64,000 nt of DNA from Lentilactobacillus kosonis (GCF_003864335.1 NZ_BEXA01000003.1:248001-312000), one strand, 5' to 3'; counted from the first letter of the stretch, positions 49,976-58,903 are shown. Notes: generated by a model not told the origin, from the letters alone. Made by a program: numbers and translations.

Positions 49976-50644
49976 ATGAAACAAAATTTTGCTGTAATCG
50001 GCTTAGGCCTATTTGGTGGTAGTATCGTTGACACTTTGTGTGCTCACGGCCAAGAAATCTTAGTCATCGATAAAAAAGAAGAACTCGTTAATCAATATCG
50101 GGATGTCGTTACCGCAGCAGTCGTGGCTGATGCTCAAAACGAAACTGCCATGAAACAACTCGATATTGGTAACTTTGATAATGTCTTCATTTCAATTGCC
50201 ACGGATGTCGAGGCCAGTGTAATGGCCACTATGATTTGTAAGGACCTAGGAGTAAAGCATCTAGTCTGCAAAGCTGAAAACCAGCGGCACGCCCGTGTGT
50301 TACAGCGGCTTGGCGCTGATGAGGTTATCCAACCCGAGCGGGACATGGGTAAACGGACGGCCATTCATGCGATGGATCCTAAAATTATTGGTGATTTAAA
50401 ACTTTCAGGAACCCTCTCCGTAGCCGAACTGCAATTATCTAATAAAAAATTTACTGATCAGACGCTGGAAGAGCTTAATCTAACGCATAACTTTAAAGTA
50501 ACTATCATTGCCGTTTCTCGAGCTGATCAAAGCGAAACATTCATCGCTGAACCAACGACAACTCTTAGAGACAATGACATTATTACCATCATCGGTAATC
50601 AGGAAGATGTCGAAAAATTCGAAATGCTGGCAACCGCTGATTAA
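49976..50644 (+). CDS. ktrA: K+ uptake regulatory subunit KtrA (RCK domains)
   Basis: Cytosolic gating subunit. The RCK-N Rossmann domain has V-I-G-L-G-L-F-G-G-S (residues 6-15) and the acidic V-I-D-K end of beta-2. The RCK-C domain is about 140-222 and is the expected c-di-AMP site in Firmicutes. It has 222 residues, typical for KtrA. ATG 49976 follows AAAGGAG. Operon with ktrB. No ydaO-type c-di-AMP riboswitch is seen upstream. Confidence 0.93.
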   Translation: MKQNFAVIGLGLFGGSIVDTLCAHGQEILVIDKKEELVNQYRDVVTAAVVADAQNETAMKQLDIGNFDNVFISIATDVEASVMATMICKDLGVKHLVCKAENQRHARVLQRLGADEVIQPERDMGKRTAIHAMDPKIIGDLKLSGTLSVAELQLSNKKFTDQTLEELNLTHNFKVTIIAVSRADQSETFIAEPTTTLRDNDIITIIGNQEDVEKFEMLATAD

Positions 50645-50655
50645 TAATTAATGCA

Positions 50656-50690
50656 CAAAAAAGCCTTCGCCGATTGGCGAAGCTTTTAAA
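50656..50690 (+). terminator. Terminator after ktrBA
   Basis: AAAGCCTTCGCC...GGCGAAGCTTTT hairpin. Confidence 0.8.
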
Positions 50691-50704
50691 ACACAAGCAC
50701 GTAA

Positions 50705-50827
50705 TTACTTAGCTGGTTTTGACTTCAAAAACTTTTGAAGATCAGCAATTTGTTGGTTACGTTTTGCGTCATTTTTCTTGTTGATTGGACGACGTCCTTG
50801 AACGCCATTTGGATGACATTTACGCAT
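50705..50827 (-). CDS. Uncharacterised 40-residue basic protein
   Basis: A short reading frame on the minus strand with a strong ribosome binding site (AAGGAG, nine bases before ATG 50827). The product begins M-R-K-C-H-P-N-G and is very rich in Lys/Arg/Gln with an amphipathic C-terminal half. The composition suggests an RNA- or ribosome-associated role, but I know no named family. It stands alone between ktrA and the kinase gene. The good translation signal and skewed composition argue that it is real. Confidence 0.6.
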   Translation of the reverse strand: MRKCHPNGVQGRRPINKKNDAKRNQQIADLQKFLKSKPAK

Positions 50828-50978
50828 TGTAGAATTCTCCTTATAAGCTTTAATAATTCTCTTAACTTCAATAGACTTTTATATTGTACTACAATCCATA
50901 TCAGAAAATCAAACTAACATTAAAAAGTCAAACTATGGTAACATTTACAACCAAATAAGCTAATTGAGGTGATCAATA

Positions 50979-51785
50979 ATGGTAGAACAATATCCCCAAG
51001 TCCTAACGATAGCGGGATCTGATAGTGACGGCAGTGCCGGCATGCAAGCTGATCTACACACATTTTTTAGAAGAAAAGTTTATGGCGCGTCAGTTATGAC
51101 GGCCTGTGTTGCTGGTAATAGTTATGGAATTCATGACGCAGTAAATTTACCATCAAGTTTTATTAATAGTGAATTTAAAGCCCTCGCAGATGACTATCAA
51201 ATTCGAGCTAGCAAGACCGGAATGTTATCTGACTCTGAATTAATTATGACAGTAGTTGAAAATTATACCAAATACGATTTTGGACCACTAGTTGTTGATC
51301 CCGTAATCACCACCAAGCACGGTAATGTGTTATTGGAAGAAAGTGCTTATCAAACACTCCGGGACGAATTAATTCCCTTAGCAACTGTCATTACCCCTAA
51401 CTTTTTTGAAGCCCAAAAATTAGCCGAAATGACGATTACAACTGAAGATGACACAAAGTTAGCCGCCCAAAAATTACAGCAGCTGGGGGCTAAAAATATC
51501 GTTTTAAAGGGCCGACACGATAACGCTGTCCAATCTGAAGTTTCTGATTACGTTCTCCTGGAATCAGGTGAAGGATTCTTTTTAAATGATAAATTTCACC
51601 AAACTGACCGGGTCAATGGTACGGGTGACAGCCTTTCTGCATGTATTGCAGCCGAAATTGCCAAGGGAACTAGCGTCAAAGAAGCGATTAACATTGCCAA
51701 AACCTTTGTTAATGAGGCCATAGAGGCTGAAATCAATGTTGGTCACAAGTTTGGACCAATTAATCATTGGGCCCCTAAAGAATAA
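50979..51785 (+). CDS. Pyridoxine kinase / hydroxymethylpyrimidine kinase (ThiD-PdxK family)
   Basis: A 268-residue ribokinase-superfamily enzyme: T-I-A-G-S-D-S-D-G-S-A-G-M-Q-A-D at residues 10-25, and the catalytic block V-N-G-T-G-D-S-L-S-A near 210, with D-P-V-I-T-T-K-H-G in the middle. The family includes ThiD (HMP phosphate kinase) and pyridoxine kinases such as PdxK of B. subtilis. No thiamine genes are adjacent, so vitamin B6 salvage is as likely. GAGGTGA precedes ATG 50979. Confidence 0.85.
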   Translation: MVEQYPQVLTIAGSDSDGSAGMQADLHTFFRRKVYGASVMTACVAGNSYGIHDAVNLPSSFINSEFKALADDYQIRASKTGMLSDSELIMTVVENYTKYDFGPLVVDPVITTKHGNVLLEESAYQTLRDELIPLATVITPNFFEAQKLAEMTITTEDDTKLAAQKLQQLGAKNIVLKGRHDNAVQSEVSDYVLLESGEGFFLNDKFHQTDRVNGTGDSLSACIAAEIAKGTSVKEAINIAKTFVNEAIEAEINVGHKFGPINHWAPKE

Positions 51786-51788
51786 TTA

Positions 51789-51968
51789 TCACCACTTATC
51801 TGGATTCCAAATTCGCCCATCTAATTCACCTTCATGCTGCTCAATTCGTTTCGACTGCTCGATTACTAGCTCCTTGGTAGCAACAAACAGAGCCCGTTCA
51901 ATAAATGACGTGGAATCTTTGGCTTGCTGATCTAACTGTGCTAACAACCATTTTTGCTCGTCATCCAT
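51789..51968 (-). CDS. Uncharacterised 59-residue protein coupled to the oxidoreductase
   Basis: A small charged protein (M-D-D-E-Q-K-W-L-L-A-Q-L) with two predicted helices and a W-N-P-D-K-W end. Its ribosome binding site GAGGAGG lies inside the last codons of the upstream oxidoreductase gene, and its ATG comes three bases after that stop, so translation is coupled. I do not recognise the family. Confidence 0.65.
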   Translation of the reverse strand: MDDEQKWLLAQLDQQAKDSTSFIERALFVATKELVIEQSKRIEQHEGELDGRIWNPDKW

Positions 51969-51970
51969 AG

Positions 51971-52659
51971 CTATTCCTCCTCATCACGAATTAATTTAAT
52001 ATTTTCTCGTAAGTCATCAATCCGATCTTTTCTATTGCTAATAGAATCGATAATTAGATTGATGGCTGTTTTATTTTCTCGCTGTGCCATAATCATTTTT
52101 AGTTGACCAGTAAGCCACTCAGTTCTGCCCGTTAAAGAAATGGTTGATCAGCGTTTAAATATGCTGCATAATCTCCGACCAGCTGTAACTTCTGCCGTTC
52201 ATCCATGTAACTAAACTGTTCAATTGGGAATACTGGTAAAAACTTCATGCCCGCTTTATTGGCAAATGCGGCATATGGCGCCATCAATTCTGAAATTGTA
52301 AATTGCTCACTGCCGCCTAGTTGAAATTGACTTAGCGCATCACCGAGTGTTACAACGATTCCCAGTTCCTTACCACTTAGAGCCCGTTCACTCTCAATGT
52401 ACTTTCTAGTAAACACAGTTTGCATATAGCGATTTAAGCTATCTGGTGATTGATACCAATACATTGGAAACTGGAAAACGATTCGATCAGCTGAGCGTAA
52501 CCGTAATTGTTCTTGCTCAATATCGATTTTGTCAGTTGGATACGTTAAGTCAATCGATTCATAAAAAACATTTGAAAAAAATTTTCCGGTCGTCTCAAGA
52601 AACTTCTGCGTGCCAGACCCCTTGATTTCAGGGTGTGAAACTAGTATTTGAGTATTCAT
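51971..52659 (-). CDS. NAD(P)H-dependent flavodoxin-fold oxidoreductase (frameshifted near the end)
   Basis: A quinone-reductase or MdaB/YwrO-like protein: T-Q-I-L-V-S-H-P-E at the start, R-I-V-F-Q-F-P-M-Y-W-Y and G-K-E-L-G-I-V-V-T-L-G-D-A in the flavodoxin domain. A stop at 52132 follows D-Q-P-F-L, but one more T in the T-T-T run near 52140 continues as S-L-T-G-R-T-E-W-L-T-G-Q-L-K-M and a charged helical tail to 51971, giving 229 residues and running into the coupled small gene. ATG 52659 follows GAGG. Confidence 0.78.
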
Positions 52660-52745
52660 ATTCTTTGCCTCACTAAATGTATGGGTTTTCATTGGTCTAG
52701 ATTTGTTGTAAAATAATTTCATAAGCTACGAAGGAGGTTTGTCCA

Positions 52746-53162
52746 ATGGCAAGTTATTCTGTACACACAGCCTACCAAAACATTGGTGCCAAAACTACTA
52801 CAATAGCTGGCAATCATGAGTTCATATCTGATCGACCTGTTAAAGTACATGGAACAGATGCAGGACCAACCCCAGTTGAATATCTACTTGGTTCAATTGG
52901 GGCTTGTCTAGGCGCAACTGCCAGTTACTTAGCTCGCAGAATGGAAAAGCTTGAAATTAAAAAATTCACCGTTGACGTTAATGGCAACGTCCAAGTTTTC
53001 CCAGATAAATCATCAAAGATATCTACAATCAACATTATAATTGATTGCAAAACAAATTTAAGTGACAGTGATCAACAAAAATTTGTCGAAGAAGTCATCC
53101 ACCGATGCACAATTCATAAAACATTAGAGGATGCTACCGAGATGACAATTGAAATTAGATAA
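52746..53162 (+). CDS. OsmC family peroxiredoxin-like protein
   Basis: A 138-residue OsmC/Ohr-family protein with both redox cysteines: G-A-C-L-G-A (about residue 57) and H-R-C-T-I-H-K-T-L near 120. Also T-P-V-E-Y-L-L-G-S. Likely reduces organic hydroperoxides. AAGGAGG precedes ATG 52746. Divergent from the oxidoreductase; the membrane-protein gene starts about 20 bases downstream and may be co-transcribed. Confidence 0.9.
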   Translation: MASYSVHTAYQNIGAKTTTIAGNHEFISDRPVKVHGTDAGPTPVEYLLGSIGACLGATASYLARRMEKLEIKKFTVDVNGNVQVFPDKSSKISTINIIIDCKTNLSDSDQQKFVEEVIHRCTIHKTLEDATEMTIEIR

Positions 53163-53182
53163 TATATAGGATGGTAAGAGCG

Positions 53183-53864
53183 ATGGACGGAAGAGTAGAA
53201 GCAAAAATGCAAACGGTTACACGAAAAAGAAAAAACGATTATTTTAACCAACAAAACAATTATGTCGTTTGTGGGAATTTTAATTATTTCGATCGGTGAA
53301 GCCTTTCTAAAAGCAGCCAACTTAGGGATGGATCCATTTACGGGATTAAACCTTGGCGCTAGCAAGTTATTAGGAATGGGATTAGGAAATTTCCAACTAA
53401 TCATGAACTTAGCTTTGTTCGTATTTGTGGTATTTGCTAACTTCCGCATGATTGGAATTGGAACCGTGCTTAACATGGTATTAGTTGGTTATGAAATCCA
53501 ATTTTTCTCAGGCATTTATACTACTTTGTTTGGGACTGTGACTTCTCTACCAATGCAGCTGATCAATGCCATTATTGGATTACTTATCTTCTCTTTTGGT
53601 GCATCAATGTACATGTCAGCTAATCTAGGAATGGCTCCTTATGATGGAATTGCGCCAATTATTACTAATTGGACTAAGATTCGTTACCGAGTTATCAGAG
53701 TTATTCAAGATGTTGCTTTTATGGTTGCAGCTTATCTAGTTGGTGGTCCAATAGGATTCGTCACAATTATTATCGCCTTCTTCACCGGTCCTTTAATCGA
53801 ATTCTGGAGCGACCAGGTTAATAGCAAATTACTTAACCGAATTCAAAGCTATCATCAAAAATAA
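53183..53864 (+). CDS. YczE/YyaS/YitT family membrane protein (frameshifted near the start)
   Basis: A membrane protein of five or six helices with the family pattern G-E-A-F-L-K-A-A-N-L-G-M-D-P-F-T-G and, in the second half, A-N-L-G-M-A-P-Y-D-G-I. Function not established. An uninterrupted frame begins at ATG 53262, inside the first helix. Upstream, removing one A from the five-A run near 53205 links ATG 53183 through V-E-A-K-C-K-R-L-H-E-K-E to the first helix and gives 226 residues. Confidence 0.75.
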
Positions 53865-53870
53865 TAATAA

Positions 53871-53905
53871 AAAAGCCATTCAATAACTGAATGGCTTTTT
53901 TATGC
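53871..53905. terminator. Bidirectional terminator
   Basis: AAAAAAGCCATTCAATAACTGAATGGCTTTTTT. Confidence 0.9.
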
Positions 53906-53926
53906 GTTAAATTGGTCCCCACTTGC

Positions 53927-54319
53927 TTATAATCCTGGAATAGGCTCAATCAGCAACGGCTTATTTTGATTACCATAATAGGTAACGTGTTTAGAAATCA
54001 AATTGGTTTGCCACACTGGTACTCCAGCTTCGCCGGCTAATTCACAAAAATGTTCAAAATCAAATTCTCCTGCTTGAGCACCGTGCACGGCAGCCTTGAT
54101 TTTTTCAATACTACTAATTTTCGCTACCGGTTTAGGGACGCCGCTCATGGCTAAATCAACATGCGTATTCAAGTCAAAGTAGCGGTAAATGCCTTCGGCA
54201 ACTAAATAATCGTAGCGGATAACACCTAATGTTTTGAATTTTTGCATTAATTCAGCAAAACCACCAGCATTGGTTTCACTATTAACTGCTGCTTCGATAT
54301 CGTAATAATTTAATGCCAT
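53927..54319 (-). CDS. DUF1398 family protein
   Basis: A 130-residue soluble protein. G-V-I-R-Y-D-Y-L-V-A-E-G (about 32-43) and the C-terminal G-V-x-x-W-Q-T-N-L-I-S-K-H-V-T-Y-Y match DUF1398, sometimes called phage envelope-like. No function is established. GGAGCTG precedes ATG 54319. The stretch 54320-54645 beyond it is AT-rich, and I see no gene there. Confidence 0.85.
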   Translation of the reverse strand: MALNYYDIEAAVNSETNAGGFAELMQKFKTLGVIRYDYLVAEGIYRYFDLNTHVDLAMSGVPKPVAKISSIEKIKAAVHGAQAGEFDFEHFCELAGEAGVPVWQTNLISKHVTYYGNQNKPLLIEPIPGL

Positions 54320-54645
54320 TTTATCAGCTCCTATTTGGTTTAATTATAATATCCCCAGATTTCAAAGTAATTGTAATTGACTGACAATTAAATTTGAATT
54401 AATATCAAACTCTACCAGTATAAAAAAGTAAAAATAAAATATAGAAAAAATTTTAATTGTTTGCTGCTTACTTAATTTCTATGTCAAAATAAAATTATTA
54501 ATCAATTTTGGATAAACACTGTTAAATCAGCATTCGCACTCAGAAATATCTTTGATTTTATGTGGGTTATGATTAGTTATTAGTTATTTCCGTGGAACAA
54601 TAAGAAACTATTTAACCAGTTTAGAAATATATGTGGTTCTTTTGA

Positions 54646-54676
54646 TTGACATAGTTGTCCCCTATTGGTATATTAT
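54646..54676 (+). promoter_or_regulatory. Promoter of the cold-shock gene
   Basis: TTGACA (54646-54651), then a 17-base spacer and TATATT (54669-54674; TATTAT two bases on). The transcript would carry a 5' UTR of about 125 bases, as is usual for csp genes. Confidence 0.7.
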
Positions 54677-54808
54677 AGCTAATGTGATTTAGGTTCGAGT
54701 TTTTAAGGTCTTGTTTTATTTTTATGAAATAACTTCCTTGGAATTACGTACAACTAGATACATTAAACAATTTTTTTATCGCGCAACTGCGCAAGGAGGT
54801 TTCATATT

Positions 54809-55012
54809 ATGAAACAAGGTACTGTTAAATGGTTTAACGCTGACAAAGGTTACGGATTCATTACTACTGACGACGGTGACGTATTCGTTCACTTCTCAGC
54901 TATCCAAAAAGACGGCTTCAAGTCATTAGACGAAGGCCAAAAAGTTACTCTTGACGTTGAAGACAGCGACCGTGGACCACAAGCTGCTAACGTTAACGTT
55001 GTTGAAGACTAA
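54809..55012 (+). CDS. Cold-shock protein CspA family
   Basis: A 67-residue single-stranded nucleic-acid-binding protein (RNA chaperone). RNP1 (K-G-Y-G-F-I) and RNP2 (V-F-V-H-F) are intact, with the T-V-K-W-F-N start. Codon use is strongly biased, suggesting high expression. CAAGGAGGT precedes ATG 54809. The long leader from 54680 is the expected site of temperature-dependent control. Confidence 0.96.
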   Translation: MKQGTVKWFNADKGYGFITTDDGDVFVHFSAIQKDGFKSLDEGQKVTLDVEDSDRGPQAANVNVVED

Positions 55013-55030
55013 TAATTCAACACCATCTAA

Positions 55031-55054
55031 ACCAGTGATTATTCACTGGTTTTT
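55031..55054 (+). terminator. Terminator after the cold-shock gene
   Basis: AACCAGTGATTATTCACTGGTTTTTT. Confidence 0.85.
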
Positions 55055-55079
55055 TGTACATAAAATTAGCTACAATAAT

Positions 55080-55117
55080 TAAGGGCTCATTTGCTAAATT
55101 GCAAATGGGCCCTTTTT
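55080..55117. terminator. Second hairpin terminator
   Basis: AAGGGCTCATTTGC...GCAAATGGGCCCTTTTT, between cold-shock and ketopantoate reductase genes. Confidence 0.75.
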
Positions 55118-55193
55118 ATATGTGAATAACTATATGAATATTCTATGTTTATGTTTTGTATCTATAACCTATGTTTGAGCTATGTTTTTCTGA

Positions 55194-56177
55194 CTATTTT
55201 GTGGCAACTACTGACTTAATATAGCTATCAACATCAAACGTTCCGGCAAATTCTGATAGATGTACCAGGTTTCGCAAAAAGTCATGAGTTTTCGCTTCGT
55301 AGTGATATTGGGTTCCTAAATCATAAATATAACCATTGATGTAATCGACCTCAGTTGGTCGTTGTTTCGAAATATCTTGGTACATTGATGGGAAATGTAG
55401 TGGATTGGTCACCTCACTAACATATTGAATGGTTTGCCATTCTTCTTCTCGCGTGTTTAAAAGGGTGATTCCTGCTCGCTCACACACGTCAAAAGCTTCA
55501 TCGATTAATTGCACCCCTAACTTGCTAGCGACGTCAGATTGGATGAATTCGCCCATTCTGATCTTAAACATGGTACATAAGGTATTAATTACAGAGTTAA
55601 AAACCACTTTAGCCATTAAGGTTCCTAAAAAATTAGTCGTTAAATTAGGATTTAAATTAGCTTGTTGAAATTCATTAACGATTTTATGAGTCATCTCATC
55701 AGGAATCTCGGTTTGATTAGCAATGTTCATTGAACCTGCGCCTGATTTACCAATAAAGTCAACATCCCCAGCTTGATTTAACACCGTTCCAATTAAGGCT
55801 GTTCCACCAAGGACTTTTTCTTTATCAAAATACTGATTGATTTTCTCAATATGGCCCATCCCGTTCATACAGCTCACAACATACTGGCGATCATTGAAGA
55901 ATCGTGAACATCGTTGCAACATTTCTGCTAAACCGTATTGTTTAGTAAAAATGATCAACACATCAGGATCACCTTCATAGTCTTCCGGAAAGTAGATATT
56001 AACCGGAACTAATCGCTTATTTTGGCCATCACGTGATACATACACCCCATTTTGCTCATGAATCGTGTTGACTTGCGGTTCCCAAGTATCAACGAAATCA
56101 ACATCATAGCCGGCATCTTGAAGTAACACGCCGTAGCGTAACCCCATTGCGCCTGCTCCTAACACAGCATACTTCAT
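55194..56177 (-). CDS. 2-dehydropantoate 2-reductase (ketopantoate reductase family)
   Basis: A 327-residue NADPH-dependent reductase of the PanE/ApbA family. The N-terminal Rossmann motif is V-L-G-A-G-A-M-G (residues 4-11). T-K-Q-Y and C-M-N-G-M-G-H follow, and the catalytic Lys lies in the T-L-M-A-K-V-V-F-N-S block. No other pantothenate genes are near, so a related 2-hydroxyacid reaction is possible. AAGGGGCGG precedes ATG 56177. Monocistronic. Confidence 0.85.
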   Translation of the reverse strand: MKYAVLGAGAMGLRYGVLLQDAGYDVDFVDTWEPQVNTIHEQNGVYVSRDGQNKRLVPVNIYFPEDYEGDPDVLIIFTKQYGLAEMLQRCSRFFNDRQYVVSCMNGMGHIEKINQYFDKEKVLGGTALIGTVLNQAGDVDFIGKSGAGSMNIANQTEIPDEMTHKIVNEFQQANLNPNLTTNFLGTLMAKVVFNSVINTLCTMFKIRMGEFIQSDVASKLGVQLIDEAFDVCERAGITLLNTREEEWQTIQYVSEVTNPLHFPSMYQDISKQRPTEVDYINGYIYDLGTQYHYEAKTHDFLRNLVHLSEFAGTFDVDSYIKSVVATK

Positions 56178-56317
56178 ATTTCTAATCCGCCCCTTCTAAT
56201 TACAGCTGCTCCTTACGGCGGGCAGCTTAAAAATAATTAATAGTGTTATTATGAGATTTACATTAGATAATGTCAATGTATTATTAGACTATGATGTGAA
56301 AGTAATCTAATTGTAGA

Positions 56318-56346
56318 TAAAAAAGCACTGAATATATCAGTGCTTA
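56318..56346 (-). terminator. Terminator after the lipoate ligase gene
   Basis: Minus strand AAGCACTGATATATTCAGTGCTTTTTT. Confidence 0.85.
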
Positions 56347-57357
56347 ATCATTTAAAAATTGATTTAAAAAATTTGTTAGTTGGCTAAAGTCAATATTTCT
56401 TAATTTACCATTCTTAATTGCTCTTTCAATAATATCTAAGGTTGGCGACTTACCAATCAAAGTAGTTTCCACCTGCTTTAAATCACCATCAACCTCAAAA
56501 CTAGGGTTAAACTTCAGATGAACCACTTGGCCATCCCTTACCGTATAATTGATTCCTAAACGGCCTGCTGTAAAATCTTGGGCCACATAGTGATAATATC
56601 CAGGATTTCGACCATAATTCCATTCATCCGTCCCGTATGTTTCTAACATCCGTTGGTCAATAATCTGCCAGTCTTTATCGGTCATGTGGTAAACTTCGAT
56701 GTCGTCCAAGTTATCGACTTCAAAGATCTCCTTCAATAGATATTCTCGAAGGTCATCAATACTCATTGACTCCGGTAAGAATTCCTTCAAGTTAATCACT
56801 GGGCTCCGTCTTGAGGCAACGCCTAATCGCTTAGCTTTTTCTGACTCATCTTCAGTCAGACTATGATGCGCATTATCAAGATTCAAATCATACATAATCG
56901 TCCGCCGCGGCCAAACTCGTGCCATTCTTAAACATTGTCATCCCAGAAAACTTCTTATCTCGGAAAATCAAATCACTGCTGTTTTCCTTCATTTTGACAT
57001 CAATTCCTAGCTTTTGTAACGCAGCTAACACCGATTTCGCAAAGTAAGCATAGTTACCAAATTCAGTGTCGTCATCGACCAAGATATTTTCAAATATCAG
57101 GTTCCCCATATCGTGATATACTGCACCACCGCCAGAAGTTCGGCGAACTAATTGGATATCGTGTTGGCGGATATAATCGACGTTAACTTCCGCCCAGACG
57201 TTTTGGTTTTTGCCAATAATTACCGATGGTTGATTAATGTACATCATGAATCCGTGTCCCGGTAATTTTTGTCATTAACAAAGTAATTATCTAACGATTG
57301 GTTAACCCGAGCATCAAGTATTTGCTGGCCATTTCTTCGCGTATCAATTAAATACAT
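56344..57357 (-). CDS. lplA: Lipoate-protein ligase (two frameshifts)
   Basis: Attaches lipoate to lysines of carrier proteins. The adenylation core has V-R-R-T-S-G-G-G-A-V-Y-H-D and the Lys motif K-K-F-S-G-M-T-M. The C-terminal accessory domain is about residues 250-337. A missing T near 57246 separates the first 37 residues (M-Y-L-I-D-T-R-R) from F-M-M-Y-I-N-Q-P. An extra G near 56910 separates S-L-A-A-A from R-T-I-M-Y-D-L-N. Corrected length is 337 residues. AAAGGGG precedes ATG 57357. Divergent from the GcvH-like gene. Confidence 0.9.
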
Positions 57358-57436
57358 AAGTTGCCACCCCTTTAATTAAATCATGTCTTCATTATACGTT
57401 ATAATCAAAGTAAATCTAATAATGAGGTGAATGACT

Positions 57437-57807
57437 ATGGCTCAAAATCATTATGGGAACGAATTAAACAAATATTTACAGGGCATTCAGAATCCCCAAC
57501 CCCACAGGTTAAAGATGGAATTTTATATTCCAAACAATCCGATGGCACCTACTTGCTCAGTATTGATAGATCAGTATTTGAACAACTGGGTCAGATTACA
57601 TTCGCGGACTTCCCAACCGATCAGGCCGAAGTCGTTGTCGATGATGACCTCTTAGATATTGAAGGCGATAAATCCGTTGAAACCTTAAAGTCCCCAATTG
57701 CTGGTAAGGTTATTAAGCGAAATTTCGATCTTGGTCAAGATATCGACAAGTTAAACCAAGCCGATCCTCAGAAAAACTGGATTATGGTTATTGAACCTGC
57801 TAATTAA
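57437..57807 (+). CDS. GcvH-like lipoyl-carrier protein (probable frameshift at the start)
   Basis: A small protein with a lipoyl/biotinyl-type domain. I-T-F-A-D-F-P, then E-G-D-K-S-V-E-T-L-K-S-P-I-A-G-K-V matches GcvH, placing the modifiable Lys at codon 57670-57672. The best start is ATG 57437 (GAGGTG at ideal spacing), read M-A-Q-K-S-L-W-E-R with one extra A at about 57447; without it, only GTG 57427 inside the ribosome binding site opens the frame. Corrected length is 123 residues. No gcvT or gcvP is seen. It is divergent from lplA, its likely modifying enzyme. Confidence 0.75.
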
Positions 57808-57871
57808 TAATGCACTTACTTAACATTCCGATTAGTCGAACTATAATAGAAGTTGTGAGGAGGTAAGTATT

Positions 57872-58090
57872 ATGGCAGAAATCGTAAAAGAGTCTCCATT
57901 CTTGAATTTACAAATGAGTGAAGGATTTGATTGGAGCGATAGCACGGTGCCAGTTCGTGATGCTCTATGGAATTACTACATGGAAAATAACGGACACGAT
58001 ACTAACGCCACCGAAAAGGACATGGAAAAGTACCTTACAATGTCCGAAGATGACATTAAGTCTGACGTCGAAAAACTATTACACAAATAA
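57872..58090 (+). CDS. Uncharacterised 72-residue acidic protein
   Basis: A small soluble acidic protein (M-A-E-I-V-K-E-S-P-F-L-N-L-Q) ending in a helix D-D-I-K-S-D-V-E-K-L-L. I do not recognise it. GAGGAGG precedes ATG 57872. It lies 64 bases after the GcvH-like gene and before a strong terminator, so both may share a transcript, but -10-like CTATAATAG at 57840-57848 could give it its own promoter. Confidence 0.7.
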   Translation: MAEIVKESPFLNLQMSEGFDWSDSTVPVRDALWNYYMENNGHDTNATEKDMEKYLTMSEDDIKSDVEKLLHK

Positions 58091-58103
58091 CTCTAATAGC
58101 AAA

Positions 58104-58137
58104 AATGACCAGCTAAATTATTAGCTGGTCATTTTTT
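58104..58137. terminator. Bidirectional terminator
   Basis: AAAATGACCAGCTAAATTATTAGCTGGTCATTTTTT. Confidence 0.9.
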
Positions 58138-58903
58138 AGTTTTCAAACAAGGCCATTAATTCTCCTTTGGACAAGTTCTTCTTCTCTTCACTACTCAAGT
58201 CAACTTTAATTTGGCCATCCTGAACCATGATCAATCGATTCCCATAGGTTAGGGCATCATCAACCTTATGAGTGATCATTAATGATGTTAATTGCTGTTC
58301 ATTAACCACTTGATTGGTTAATTCCATGACCTCTGCGCTCGTCTTAGGATCAAGAGCAGCGGTATGTTCATCTAACAGTAATAACGATGGTGAGCTAATC
58401 GTAGCCATTAATAATGATAAAGCTTGGCGTTGACCACCTGACAAATACTTAACCGGTGTATCTAATCGGTTCGCAAGACCCATTTTAAGAGTCGTAAGTT
58501 TCTGTTTAAATGCTTGGCGTTTCTTTTGCGAATTGAAGAATCGTAAATTAACGTGACCATTAACCTTCTCAGCAACCGCCATGTTTTCATATACGGTAAG
58601 GTCGCCAGCAGTTCCTAGCTTAGCATCTTGGAACACCCGAGAAATCCATTTCGATCTTGAAGAAATGGATTTATTGGTAATATCATTTCCCATAATTTGC
58701 ATCGTGCCGGCATCTGCTTTTAAATTACCAGCGATTACATTCAACAACGTTGATTTACCTGCCCCATTATTGCCAATCACTGAAATAAAATCACCAGGGT
58801 GAATATCTAAACTAACATCTTTAAGAATATGACGTTGATTTTCTGTTCCTGGAAAGAAAATTTTATGAACGTGTTGCATTTCTAATACTGAAGGACTATT
58901 CAT
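58136..58903 (-). CDS. ABC importer ATP-binding protein (COG1101 type)
   Basis: A 255-residue ATPase with Walker A G-N-N-G-A-G-K-S-T (about 40-48), the signature L-S-G-G-Q-R-Q-A-L-S near 155, Walker B L-L-L-L-D-E-H-T-A, and the switch His in M-I-T-H-K. It serves with the next two genes as a three-part importer; homologues are sometimes named TrpZ. GGGGTGAAG precedes ATG 58903, which overlaps the end of the permease gene by eight bases. Regulated by the leader at 60836-61129. Confidence 0.92.
   Translation of the reverse strand: MNSPSVLEMQHVHKIFFPGTENQRHILKDVSLDIHPGDFISVIGNNGAGKSTLLNVIAGNLKADAGTMQIMGNDITNKSISSRSKWISRVFQDAKLGTAGDLTVYENMAVAEKVNGHVNLRFFNSQKKRQAFKQKLTTLKMGLANRLDTPVKYLSGGQRQALSLLMATISSPSLLLLDEHTAALDPKTSAEVMELTNQVVNEQQLTSLMITHKVDDALTYGNRLIMVQDGQIKVDLSSEEKKNLSKGELMALFEN

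Noticed and set aside
54320-54645. A possible small gene in the AT-rich gap before the cold-shock gene
   Set aside because: No frame with a ribosome binding site and plausible composition could be found.
57431-57655. Alternative frame starting at ATG 57431 next to the GcvH-like gene
   Set aside because: It diverges from the lipoyl-domain frame after a few codons and has no family match; it is better explained by one missing A near 57447.
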